Source: Corylus avellana (taxonomy: Eukaryota; Streptophyta; Magnoliopsida; Fagales; Betulaceae). From it: a stretch of 64,000 nucleotides of DNA. How positions within the stretch are numbered: position 1 is the stretch's first letter; each line of letters opens with the position of its first letter. Both the position numbers and the translations under genes were made by a program. Location of the stretch: NCBI RefSeq assembly GCF_901000735.1, contig NC_081548.1, positions 3,224,001 through 3,288,000 of the forward strand, written 5' to 3'. The notes beneath the pieces were generated by a model that ran no database searches, was not told where the DNA came from, and worked only from the letters and a program-made list of their open reading frames with translations. This document shows positions 44,591 through 55,374 of this stretch, piece by piece.

Positions 44591-45765
44591 TAAGTTAAAA
44601 TAAAACTGTCCATTGGGTTAATAGAAGTGTAAACTTAGAGACTTTACAATGAGTTTGTTTGGTTGAATTAGTGTTTACAAATATAATGTGAAATTTAAAA
44701 ATTCATTACAACACAAAAAATTATCAAATATTATGAAATTAGTAAATCAATCAATATAAATAATTTGGTAACAAAGTAAAAACCTTTTGAAGAAATCAGG
44801 GCAGCCAAACCGAGGAAGCTCATCCACTAATTAAAGATATAGTTTACAATGACACACTTACAAAACCTTTGTAATAGAGAACTTCCTTGTACCAAGCATA
44901 CGACATACTTGCTTCTACGACAGTAGCTCCAAAACTTTTGAACAACTCTTCTACCGAGCTTCCTCTTGTAATCCTGAAACTCTGGTGGTTGAAGCCCTTT
45001 TTTTTTTTTTTTTTTTAACTGCTCATTGGCTGCAAAAATCGATAACTCTCAAAAAATAAAAAGTCGTTAACTTCAGTAAATAAATCTCTGGGGATTACAA
45101 TTCTTGCCATGCAATCCACTAAATAAATCTCTATAACAGATATGAAAACCCAAACGAATTGGAGAAGAGGAGCAAATTAAATCTGATCATATTATAAATT
45201 GTGTAGGGCCTAGGAATCACCTGAGACCCTTGAAAAGCTCAGGACCACAAGACAAAATTCTCGTGTACATATTCTCAAATCATCCAATGGAATTGGGTGA
45301 CTCCTGTAAAGCCTTAGAACTACCTGAAGCCCATACATCCTAGGAGCCTAAAACCTTTCGGATTTGGAGGCACTAACACACTTGAGAAGCCCTGGGCCCA
45401 AGTGTTCTGTATCCCCAAGATCGGTCGAATGGCCCGAGTCAAATATATGCCCGGTTTCATCCAATGTTGTCACTTGTACTAACCCGGGAGCACCACTCAA
45501 AGTCCTCTCTCACAAGTAGAAGATTCGTCCCTAGGGCTCACATCATGAAGACTCCCCTCATGCGACCCTAGTTATCCCAAAAGCCAAGAGTGAGAATGAC
45601 GTGTCATCAGCCCAAGGAAGATACAAGAAGGCCAATGTTCAAGTCATAGCCAAAAGTAGATGATACCGGACAAAGTTGCCAAATGGCAAGTTTCAGTTAT
45701 ATCAGCCGATGCTCCAATTTAGGCCATAGAAAACCATTTCTCAACCCTTTGATGTTAAGGTCAAA
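44591..45765. other. Intergenic, no gene
   Basis: 45,200-45,765 is less A+T-rich than the surroundings and reads like a decayed LTR-element segment, but no ends or motifs were found. No credible protein. Confidence 0.45.
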
Positions 45766-45827
45766 CCTCAACGTATATGATCTATCATTGGGTTTGTGGT
45801 GGTGTATTAAGATAAAAGTTCAAGAGA

Positions 45828-45917
45828 CAATAGTTATAAGAGTTTAAGAGGCAAAAGTTACAATAATTGAAGTGACAAGAGTTAGAAGAACTCAAGTGAC
45901 AGGAGTTACAATTATAG
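45828..45917 (+). repeat. ~24-bp minisatellite, about four units
   Basis: Imperfect units of 'caagtgacaagagttagaag' type; a second set lies 2.9 kb further in the duplicate (48,729-48,818). Confidence 0.7.
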
Positions 45918-47062
45918 TTGTTGTTAATGTAGAAGTAAAAGAGACATGTAACTAGTGACAGAGGACCGGGTGGCCGGAATAGGCCATGGACACTCCCCAA
46001 CTCATAAGGAAAAAAATTGAAGGTAAAAAAAAATAAAAACTATAAGGTAAATTTTTTATTTCTTGCATATCGGCCCCTAGCAAAACAATTTATTGGCCCT
46101 TGGCCCCTACCCATACTAAACTCTGCCTCTGTCCTTGCATGTGACATTCAAACTTTTTTTTTTTTTTTTTTTGCTATAAATAAAGTCTTGTATACAATCA
46201 AATAATCAAGGAAAAATATAGCCATAAAAAGGCTTTGATGTTGGATGTAGGTCATAGGCCGAACCACCTAAATTCTTTGAGTCTCTCTTCCTTGTTCTCA
46301 TTTATCTTCCATAAATTATAAGTTCTTACATGGAGAACTAACTGGCATTAATTTTTTTTTATTGAAAAAATTCACGTGAATGCTTTATTGTTTTTACCTT
46401 GTTTGTATCGTTTACACAGTAAATAGCATAAAAAAGGACTACAATTGGCACCTTATGTCGTTTATTGTGTAACTGGCATTAATAATCAACTTACATCGTT
46501 TCATTCTAAAATTACGTAAATGGGCGCCTTTTAAGCCAAAAACGTTACCAAAAAAAATCGTAACCGTGGGTTTCACACCCAAACCAATGTGACGTGGAAG
46601 GCATCACTCAATTGGTGTCATTTTTCATGAAATGAAGTCGATTAGATATGTGAAATCTAACATGAACTATGAAATTACACATCTACATTGGACTTGAAAT
46701 AGAGAAGATCCCAATCAATTATGCATTGGAGATTTTTTTGGGCCTCCAGCTATTAAGACTGAGAGGTTATCCTATTCTTTTCATGCAATTTAGTTTTTTT
46801 TAAAAAAAAATAAAAAATAAAAAAAAATACAGGCGATAGATGGTCTATCTGAAGAAATATGTATTAAATTAGGAAACATAAATCTAAACTAACTGAACTC
46901 TCCTTTTTTCGATAAGTAAATTAGGTATTCACTAGGTGGACTTATTCACATTTTCTTTGAATAGAATATATACGTTAATGACTTCAAATTGTTTTTTTTT
47001 TTTTTTTGTGTATTTTATTTTTATTTTTACCCTTATCTATCTTTACCATATAGTTTTAACCA

Positions 47063-47073
47063 CTATATATAAG
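47063..47073 (+). promoter_or_regulatory. TATA box of the S1-family gene
   Basis: 'ctatatataag' about 80 bp before the ATG, at a normal distance for a short plant leader. It is identical in the duplicate (near 49,963). Confidence 0.65.
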
Positions 47074-47151
47074 GTGCGTGAAGGATTTGAAAGTCATTCA
47101 TGTCATTGAGATTCCTGGTATATTAGACAAGAAACAACTCAAACAAGCAAC

Positions 47152-47637
47152 ATGGTGACATCATATTCCAGCACAAATGTAACGTTGGTAGCAACAAGGA
47201 TGATGGTGTTGATGATATATTTGTCCATGTGTTGGACATTTGATAATGTTGCAGCAATATCAACAGATTCATTTTTCCAACGCAAGCGAGCAACGGTGAC
47301 AATAAATAATGCACTGGGAAACACCACACAACTTCAGGTTGATTGTAAGTCAAAAGATGACAATCTTGGTCAACACCAGATCAACACAGGTGCCAACTAC
47401 AGCTTCACATTTAGACCATCTTTGTCGGGGACGACATTATTCACGTGTAATTTTACGTGGGCTCTTAACGCTTACTCGTTTGAGATCTATAACCAACACA
47501 GGGATCATACAAATTGCAGGGCTTGTGTTTGGCAGATTAAGACTAATGGTCCATGTGAATATAGCTATGAAACTGAGACTTATAAGTTGTGCTATACATG
47601 GAATAATATTACAAGTGGCCAAGCTGCACCGGCGTAA
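47152..47637 (+). CDS. S1-family (SPH) small secreted cysteine-rich protein
   Basis: 161 residues, no intron, as usual for plant self-incompatibility S1 homologues. An N-terminal hydrophobic segment (about residues 10-35, LVATRMMVLMIYLSMCWTF) is a signal peptide; ATG codons at 1, 17 and 18 could all start it. The mature part shows the family order: VTINNALGN, VDCKSKDDNLGQH, 'YSFTFRPSLSGTTLFTCNFTW', FEIYNQHRD, CRACVWQIKTNGPC and LCYTWN, with cysteines at about 65, 99, 122, 125, 135 and 147 available for disulfides. The protein should be secreted. The founder of the family is the poppy pistil self-incompatibility determinant; most homologues (SPH) in other plants have unknown roles, often in reproductive tissue. 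The TATA box lies 80 bp upstream. A second, frameshifted copy sits 2.9 kb downstream across a gap. Confidence 0.93.
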   Translation: MVTSYSSTNVTLVATRMMVLMIYLSMCWTFDNVAAISTDSFFQRKRATVTINNALGNTTQLQVDCKSKDDNLGQHQINTGANYSFTFRPSLSGTTLFTCNFTWALNAYSFEIYNQHRDHTNCRACVWQIKTNGPCEYSYETETYKLCYTWNNITSGQAAPA

Positions 47638-47933
47638 TGTTGTAGTTTGCAATATTTTATATATATATTGTGGAGACTGTTTGGAAGTTGTTTATCTTAT
47701 AAATGATTTTTCTTTTTTATTGTTTGGATTTGGATTTTGTCAATGGAACGCATGCATCCACTAGAAAATGATGGTATATATCTTGTAGTTTTGATGTTCA
47801 TGCATGGTGGCTGAGCCCGCACAGCTGACGAACCAGTATTTGGTTTTTAGATTTACTTATTCTTTTATAATCACTGCGCGCACATCACTCATGTCAATTT
47901 TTGGTGGTGTACTTGTGACGCCCCGATAGAGTT

Positions 47934-48566
47934 TCATTTTAATCATAGGAGGTACCTGTGGTTTTTATAAAGACCAAGATGGTACCTCCATTAAAATTTC
48001 GTACAAAACTTAACGAAATGCCATGTCAGCACCAATCAACTGTCGCCACATGTTATATAATTAATTTTAAAAAAAAATATTTAAAAATAAAAAATAAAAA
48101 AGATTAAAAAAATATATTAAAAAAAATTGGGTGTGTCTACGCCATTTGGGGGGTGGCTGGCCACCCCCAACCAGTCACCCGAGATTTCTCCAGAAAGACC
48201 ATTGGCAGAGTCATATATCAAGAACCACAAGAGATGAACAATTGGAAAGCTCAACTTCGATTTGTCCAGACAGTGAATTGTCCCAAAGAAACAAGCTCAT
48301 GAGCTTTTGCAACTTTCCCATTTGAGTAGGGATTGAACCAGTAAGCTTGTTCATGTGCAAATACAAGTTCCTCAGCACAGGATAGAGCCCAAGTTCAAGC
48401 GGTATAGAACCAAACACATCAGTGTCGTAAAGTGCCAGATTGATTGATCTCCTAGGGGTGGCCAGGCCACCCTCCAAATGGCCGTAGCCACCCCCAAAAA
48501 TGTTTTTTTTTATAGAAAAAGTAAACTTTTTTATTTTTTATTTTTTTAAAAAAAAATTAATTATAT
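47934..48566. mobile_element. TIR element with captured LRR fragment, truncated at gap
   Basis: The left arm matches the complete element at 50,832-51,550; the right terminus is lost in the gap. The centre (about 48,180-48,450, minus strand) encodes leucine-rich repeats (GSIPLELGLYPVLRNLYLHM; LQKLMSLFLWDNSLSG). Relative to the second copy it has a small deletion near 48,441 and a 4-bp 'atat' insertion near 48,216. Confidence 0.75.
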
Positions 48567-48666
48567 NNNNNNNNNNNNNNNNNNNNNNNNNNNNNNNNNN
48601 NNNNNNNNNNNNNNNNNNNNNNNNNNNNNNNNNNNNNNNNNNNNNNNNNNNNNNNNNNNNNNNNNN
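48567..48666. other. Assembly gap, 100 N, between duplicated segments
   Basis: Exactly 100 N. Segment X stops on its left and the same segment starts again on its right, which is the pattern of two overlapping contig ends left unmerged. Confidence 0.97.
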
Positions 48667-50052
48667 CCTCAACGTATATGATCTATCATTGGGTTTGTGG
48701 TGGTGTATTAAGATAAAAGTTCAAGAGACAATAGTTATAAGAGTTTAAGAGGCAAAAGTTACAATAATTGAAGTGACAAGAGTTAGAAGAACTCAAGTGA
48801 CAGGAGTTACAATTATAGTTGTTGTTAATGTAGAAGTAAAAGAGACATGTAACTAGTGACAGAGGACCGGGTGGCCGGAATAGGCCATGGACACTCCCCA
48901 ACTCATAAGGAAAAAAATTGAAGGTAAAAAAAAATAAAAACTATAAGGTAAATTTTTTATTTCTTGCATATCGGCCCCTAGCAAAACAATTTATTGGCCC
49001 TTGGCCCCTACCCATACTAAACTCTGCCTCTGTCCTTGCATGTGACATTCAAACTTTTTTTTTTTTTTTTTTTGCTATAAATAAAGTCTTGTATACAATC
49101 AAATAATCAAGGAAAAATATAGCCATAAAAAGGCTTTGATGTTGGATGTAGGTCATAGGCCGAACCACCTAAATTCTTTGAGTCTCTCTTCCTTGTTCTC
49201 ATTTATCTTCCATAAATTATAAGTTCTTACATGGAGAACTAACTGGCATTAATTTTTTTTTATTGAAAAAATTCACGTGAATGCTTTATTGTTTTTACCT
49301 TGTTTGTATCGTTTACACAGTAAATAGCATAAAAAAGGACTTAAATTGGCACCTTATGTCGTTTATTGTGTAACTGGCATTAATAATCAACTTACATCGT
49401 TTCATTCTAAAATTACGTAAATGGGCGCCTTTTAAGCCAAAAACGTTACCAAAAAAAATCGTAACCGTGGGTTTCACGCCCAAACCAATGTGACGTGGAA
49501 GGCATCACTCAATTGGTGTCATTTTTCATGAAATGAAGTCGATTAGATATGTGAAATCTAACATGAACTATGAAATTACACATCTACATTGGACTTGAAA
49601 TAGAGAAGATCCCAATCAATTATGCATTAGAGATTTTTTTGGGCCTCCGGCTATTAAGACTGAGAGGTTATCCTATTCTTTCCATGCAATTTAGTTTTTT
49701 TTTTTTAAATAAAAAATAAAAAAAATACAGGCGATAGATGGTCTATCTGAAGAAATATGTATTAAATTAGGAAACATAAATCTAAACTAATTGAACTCCC
49801 CTTTTTTCGATAAGTAAATTAGGTATTCACCAGGTGGACTTATTCACATTTTCTTTGAATAGAATATATACGTTAATGACTTCAAATTGTTTGTTTTTTT
49901 TATTTTTTGTGTATTTTATTTTTATTTTTACCCTTATCTATCTTTACCATATAGTTTTAATCACTATATATAAGGTGCGTGAAGGATTTGAAAGTCATTC
50001 ATGTCATTGAGATTCCTGGTATATTAGACAAGAAACAACTCAAACAAGCAAC

Positions 50053-50542
50053 ATGGTGACATCATATTCCAGCACAAATGTAACGTTGGTAGCAACAACG
50101 ATGATGGTGTTGATGATATATTTGTCCATGTGTTGGACATTTGATAATGTTGCAGCAATATCAACAGATTCATTTTTCCAACGCAAGCGAGCAACGGTGA
50201 CAATAAATAATGCACTAGGAAACACCACACAACTTCAAGTTGATTGTAAGTCAAAAGATGACAATCTTGGTCAACACCAGATCAACACAGGTGCCAACTA
50301 CAGCTTCACATTTAGACCATCTTTGTCGGGGACGACATTATTCACGTGTAATTTTACGTGGGCTCTTAACGCTAGCTTACTCGTTTGAGATCTATAACCA
50401 ACACAGGGATCGTACAAATTGCAGGGCTTGTGTTTGGCAGATTAAGACTAATGGTCCATGTGAATATAGCTATGAAACTGAGACTTATAAGTTGTGCTAT
50501 ACATGGAATAATATTACAAGTGGCCAAGCTGCACCGGCGTAA
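50053..50542 (+). pseudogene. S1-family gene, second copy, 4-bp frameshift
   Basis: Nearly identical to 47,152-47,637 but with four extra bases ('aacgctagcttactcg' instead of 'aacgcttactcg') after codon ~107. The frame then stops at 50,388 after 111 residues, losing the last four conserved cysteines; the remaining codons are intact in another frame to 50,542. Other differences include R16 changed to T. Because the copy lies just beyond a gap flanked by the same sequence, it may be the other allele or an error rather than a paralogue. Confidence 0.85.
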
Positions 50543-50831
50543 TGTTGTAGTTTGCAATATTTTATATATATATATTGTGGAGACTGTTTGGAAGTCGTTT
50601 ATCTTATAAATGATTTTTCTTTTTTATTGTTTGGATTTGGATTTTGTCAATGGAACGCATGCATCCACTAGAAAATGATGGTATATATCTTGTAGTTTTG
50701 ATGTTCATGCATGGTGGCTGAGCCCGCACAGCTGACCAACCAGTATTTGGTTTTTAGATTTACTTATTCTTTTATAATCACTGTGCGCACATCACTCATG
50801 TCAATTTTTGGTGGTGTACTTGTGACGCCCC

Positions 50832-51550
50832 GATAGAGTTTCATTTTAATCATAGGAAGTACCTGTGGTTTTTATAAAGACTAAGATGGTACCTCCATTA
50901 AAATTTCGTACAAAACTTAACGAAATGCCATGTCAGCCCCAATCAAATGTCGCCACGTGTTATATAATTAATTTTAAATAAAAAATATTTAAAAATAAAA
51001 AATAAAAAAGATTAAAAAAATATATTAAAAAAAATTGGGTGTGTCTACGCCATTTGGGGGGTGGCAACCAGTCACCCGAGATTTCTCCAGAAAGACCATT
51101 GGCAGAGTCATCAAGAACCACAAGAGATGAACAATTGGAAAGCTCAACTTCGATTTGTCCAGACAGTGAATTGTCCCAAAGAAACAAGCTCATGAGCTTT
51201 TGCAACTTTCCCATTTGAGGAGAGATTGAACCAGTAAACTTGTTCATGTGCAAATACAAGTTCCTCAGCACAGGATAGAGCCCAAGTTCAAGCGGTATAG
51301 AACCAAACACATCAGTGTCGTAAAGTGCCAACGTTTGGAGATTGATTGATCTCCTAGGGGTGGCCAGGCCACCCTCCAAATGGCCGTAGCCAACCCCAAA
51401 AATGTTTTTTTTTTTTTATAGAAAAAATAAACTTTTTTATTTATTTTTTTTAAAAAAAAAATTAATTATATGACACATGGCGATATTTGATTGGTGTTGA
51501 TGTAGCATTCCGTTAAGTCAAGTACATCTTGTGATAAAAATGAAATCCTA
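50832..51550. mobile_element. TIR element (Pack-type) carrying an LRR-kinase fragment
   Basis: Long imperfect inverted arms: the left 'gttatataattaatttt', 'ggtgtgtctacgcc', 'atttggggggtggc' mirrors the right 'ggtggccaggccaccctcc', 'aaaattaattatat' and 'gacacatggcgatatttgat'. Each arm is about 200-250 bp. Outermost 'gagtttcatttt' mirrors 'aaaaatgaaatcc'. Between the arms, 51,070-51,346 (minus) encodes about 90 residues of leucine-rich repeats resembling the ectodomain of RGI/RCH-type LRR-XI receptor kinases (such as At1g34110). No transposase. This is the architecture of gene-capturing non-autonomous elements; the MULE class is likely but no target duplication was found. Confidence 0.75.
51070..51346 (-). 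pseudogene. Captured LRR receptor-kinase ectodomain fragment
   Basis: Reads LALYDTDVFGSIPLELG, LRNLYLHMNKFTGSI, LQKLMSLFLWDNSLSGQI, LSNCSSLVVLDDSANGLSGE: about four 24-residue LRRs with the xxNxLxGxIP pattern. There is no signal peptide, membrane segment or kinase. The source gene is not in this window. Confidence 0.8.
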
Positions 51551-51564
51551 AGGGAAAAAAATAA

Positions 51565-51905
51565 GAGATATGCTAGAATTTAATAAAAACTTTATATTTT
51601 GCCCACAAAAGTCTATGTTGCAAGATGCCACATCATCTCTTTTTGTTTTGTCTTTTTCCCTATACAAAAAAAATGATGTGTCATCTTACCACGTGGACTT
51701 TTATGAGCAAAATATAAAATTTTTATTAGGAGAAATGCTATAATTTAATAAAAACTCCACATTTTGCACATAAAAGTCTAAGTGGCAAGATGTCACATCA
51801 TATTTTTAGTGGAGGGAAAAAGACAAAACAAAAAGAAGATGATGTGGCATTTTGCCACATGAACTTTTTTGGGTAAAATGTGGAGTTTTTATTAGATTCT
51901 ATCAC
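51565..51905. mobile_element. Two adjacent copies of one MITE
   Basis: About 51,565-51,730 and 51,731-51,905. Each is self-complementary, with ends 'tttaataaaaact' and 'tttttatta' and inner arms 'gatgccacatcatc' / 'gatgtgtcatc'. They lie head to tail and share 'gagaaatgctataatttaat'-type ends. Confidence 0.7.
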
Positions 51906-52292
51906 ATCTCTTTTATTAGATTGTAGCATTTTTCAAAAAATAAAGTGTTGAAACCCTAAGAGGCAAAATAGTATTTAACCCTATATATTAATGGACAAAA
52001 TCAATTTACTTCCCAAGTTTTCACGTAATTTTTATTTATTCTTTTTAGAATTTCAATTTTGGCAATTAGATTTTTGGGGATTTTTTTTTTTTTTTTAATT
52101 CTAAATAGATCACTATGTCATCTTAATGTTTAATTAATTAACATAATGTTATGTCAGCCAGACTAATCAATTACTACAACATGGCTCTTCTTTGATACGC
52201 CATGTAATAATTGTAAGTGTCACATGGCATAATTACATTAAAATTACAAATATATACTAATTAAAACATTTAAATTACAAATTATATTTATA

Positions 52293-52983
52293 AGGGGAAA
52301 GTTCACATAACCCCCTCAAACTACCACTCAATTGACAATGTCCCCTCCAAACTTTCAATTGTGGCAATGTCCCCCTCAAACTACCAAAAATTGTCATTGT
52401 TCCCCCCAATGACGAAATTACCCTTAGTAAAATATAAACAAAAATACTAAAACTTCTAAAAAAAACCTACAACTAACCAAAAAAAAATCCAAACTTGGCC
52501 AATTTTTTCTTTTTTAAAATCAATTTTATAAGAAAAAAATTAAAAAAAATTCGATTTTTTTTTTTAATAAAAATTGAAAATTTTTCGTTTTTTATTTTAT
52601 TTTTGTTTTATAATTTTATTTAAATAAAAATTTACGTTTAAAAAATAAAATTTTCGCTTAATAAAATGAATTTTTTTTGTTTTTTAAAACTAAATTNNNN
52701 NNNNNNNNNNNNNNNNNNNNNNNNNNNNNNNNNNNNNNNNNNNNNNNNNNNNNNNNNNNNNNNNNNNNNNNNNNNNNNNNNNNNNNNNNNNNNNNNGTTT
52801 TTTAAAAAAATCATTTTTTTTTTAATTTATAGGGATATTTTTGTCTTATTGAGAAATATTGCTAGCCTTTGGGAAACATTGACAATGTTTTGGTAGTTTG
52901 TAGGGGACATTGTCACAATTGAAAGTTTGGGAGGATATTGTCAATTGGGTAGTAGTTTGAGGAGGGTATGTGGACTTTATCCT
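52293..52983. mobile_element. MITE with ~190-bp inverted arms, interrupted by a gap
   Basis: The left 'aggggaaagttcacataacc' and 'ccctcaaactaccaaaa' mirror the right 'ttttggtagtttgtaggg' and 'gtggactttatcct'. Flanked by the 7-bp duplication 'atttata' (52,286-52,292, 52,984-52,990). Unit A shows the uninterrupted site near 41,175. The A+T-only centre contains a 100-N gap. Confidence 0.88.
52697..52796. other. Assembly gap, 100 N
   Basis: Exactly 100 N inside the low-complexity centre of the MITE. Confidence 0.98.
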
Positions 52984-54539
52984 ATTTATAATTTAACATA
53001 ACAGTGCCAAACAAAAACTCACGTGACATTAATCGATTGGTCTGATGTAGCATACTGTTAATTAATTGAACGATAATTCCATAAAATGACCTATTTAAAA
53101 CCAAAGAAAAACTTAATGGCGAAATTAAATTTGATTTAGATGCCCCAAGGAGTCTCCCTTTTGTTTTCTTTTTAAAACAAAAACATTTCAAAATACAAAA
53201 TACTCAAATTACTTTTATTTTTATATCATGTTAGAATACTTTTTCAAATAAATAAATAAATAATACCCTTTGAAAAGAATTAACATGGGTCCCAATTATG
53301 CCTCCTGTGATGCCTTTTCATATTGAGAAATACAAATTTAGAATTCTTGATGAACATGGTAACCATGATTACTTTCAAAAAATATCTATATAAATATCTT
53401 CGTGGAAGCATCTTAAGCCTCTTTAAAGGGCAAGCTCTTGTGACTTGTATCAATCACGAGACCAGATTTCAAAGGGAAGAACAATTCTTTACAACTTTTC
53501 AGCACATTTTTAAATGAATGAATGAGACGGGTATAACTGAAATTGTTGACCTAGTTCTAAATTTAAATTAACCTTTTTGTTTTGTTGAGAAAATTGAAGA
53601 TACTTTTAATAATGCAGAAATAATTGCAATTTATTGACTACAACGTGAGATAATTATGTGATAAGTGGAATAATAAGCATCTTAAGCCTCAAATTTTTTT
53701 TTTTAGGGTTTGGCCCAAGGGGGTGGTTCGGCCACCCCTGTCCTTTTTTTTTATTATTATTATTTTTTTTAAATTTAAATTTAAAAATTAATATTTTAAA
53801 AAATTAATATTTTAATGAGGTGAAACGGTGCGTTTTGGCCAACATTAACAGCTGTTAAAAAATTTTGACAATAGGAATTTTCTCGGCATTTCAATTGACC
53901 GAGGGAATAAATTGTCGAAAATAAAAAACTTAGGAAGATAAAAATTTTGACGTGTTGACCCAAGGACTTTAGATATATTTACCCTAAAAATAAAGGTAAT
54001 TTTTTTTTTTTTTGCTACTAATAAAGGTCATTAATATATAAGAAGTATAATTATGACATATATAAATTTTTTTAAGACGAGCGAAACACGTTTTAGAAAA
54101 GAAAAAAAAAAATTTTAAAAAGTCCATAAACTCTCCCCACAATGGGCCCCCTAAAGAAAGGGGGCTGGGCTTACAGCCGACCATTGACTAATTCTTAAAC
54201 TGGAGTCATACATTGCTGACTTGACAACCTTATGCTATGCTGGCTTTGGACAAGTCTTCCAATTAATTTGGGTCCGGAAAAAAACAAAATTTGGTTGAAA
54301 TAATTTTCTATAATTTAGTTTATTAAACTTGCATCAGTCCTTACAAGTTACAACATGTAATTCACTAGAAATTAAAAATATACGTAAGAATTTTATATTT
54401 ATATATATATATATATAATGGAAGAAAGTTTCTTTTAAGTTTTGTTTATTTCAATGTAAAATGTTTCTATTATAAAAACATTTTCAGCGAAATGATTTTA
54501 GCTAAAAACATTTTCGGCATTCAATTCATACAGAAAATC

Positions 54540-54559
54540 NNNNNNNNNNNNNNNNNNNN
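54540..54559. other. Assembly gap, 20 N
   Basis: Exactly 20 N at the end of homology to unit A. Confidence 0.95.
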
Positions 54560-54767
54560 TGACCAATCTCCAACCGTATAAACCTTTTATGTTTCTCTTT
54601 TATGTTTCTTCTTCAACCAACCTCTGAGTAATTTCCCAACTGCCACCCATGTGGGTTGTTTGCTAATTATTCTCTCTTTCTCTCTCTCTCTCTCTCTCTA
54701 GCTTTCTTTAGATGAAAGATTTTCCTTATTCCTTCACTTATCTAAAAATAAATAAAAAATATTTCTT

Positions 54768-55085
54768 AGGGTTAAATTCACTTTACCCCTTGAAGTTTCA
54801 AGAGTTTTTCAATTCGAACTCCAATATTTAAAAATTGACAATGTACTCCCCTAATGTTTCAAAAAATTTCAATTCAGACCCTCCGTTACTAATGAGGACA
54901 AAATTGAAATAGATAGCATCAAAATCTCACGTGGGACAATTTTCGTCCAATTATACAGAAATTAGTAACGGAATGTCTGAATTGAAATTTTTTGAAACAT
55001 TAGGGGGGTACATTGCCAATTTTTAAATATTAGGATTTGAATTAAAAAACTCATGAAACTTTAGGAAGTAAAATGAATTTTCTCC
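54768..55085. mobile_element. MITE with ~130-bp inverted arms
   Basis: 'tttcaattcagaccctccgt' and 'tactcccctaatgtttcaaa' mirror 'acggaatgtctgaattgaaa' and 'tttgaaacattagggggg'. The outer arms start 'gggttaaattcactttac' and end 'aaaatgaattttctcct'. It has the same general style (text-like repeats of cccc/gggg blocks) as the MITE at 52,293 but is a different family. Confidence 0.8.
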
Positions 55086-55374
55086 TATTGCTTGTTCCTT
55101 CCATCATTTGGGTAGAAAGTTTTCTTATTCTAAATGCTTAAAGTAATAAAAAAAAATTATAAATTTAATTATTTAATTAATATTATAAAAAAAAATTAAA
55201 ATTTTTTTAAAAAAAATCCACACAATGTGCCAAATGCCCCTGAAAATCTAGGATATTTAAAGCCAAATGGATATGTCCAAATTGATTAGATGAACTCCAA
55301 AGAGATGGAGAATCTTTAAGGAGCTATCCAACTTGCAAGCACCCTAGAATGTGCCAAAGGGCACTGCAATGCAA

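Larger units (their letters stand above)
45766..48566 (+). repeat. 2.8-kb segment X, first copy (ends at a gap)
   Basis: Begins 'cctcaacgtatatgatctat' and matches 48,667-51,471 base for base at an offset of 2901 at the left end, with scattered substitutions and small indels. It ends exactly where the 100-N gap starts. Contents: a 4 x ~24-bp minisatellite (45,828-45,917), an LTR-like piece ('ggatgtaggtcataggccg', ~46,245), the S1-family gene, and a TIR element carrying an LRR fragment. Confidence 0.95.
48667..51471 (+). repeat. 2.8-kb segment X, second copy (starts at a gap)
   Basis: Same content and order as 45,766-48,566. The first copy ends 'attaattatat' at the gap; here the same word ends at 51,471 and unique sequence continues. 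Differences are sparse substitutions, poly-T length changes, and small indels, compatible with two alleles or uncorrected reads. Confidence 0.95.
51985..54539 (+). repeat. Direct repeat unit B (pairs with 40,503-44,276)
   Basis: Same block order as unit A. It has its own insertions: a MITE at 52,293-52,983 and a different segment at about 53,690-53,975 ('ttggcccaagggggtggttc'). It ends in a 20-N gap inside the 'acgtaaaat'-type element. Confidence 0.85.
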
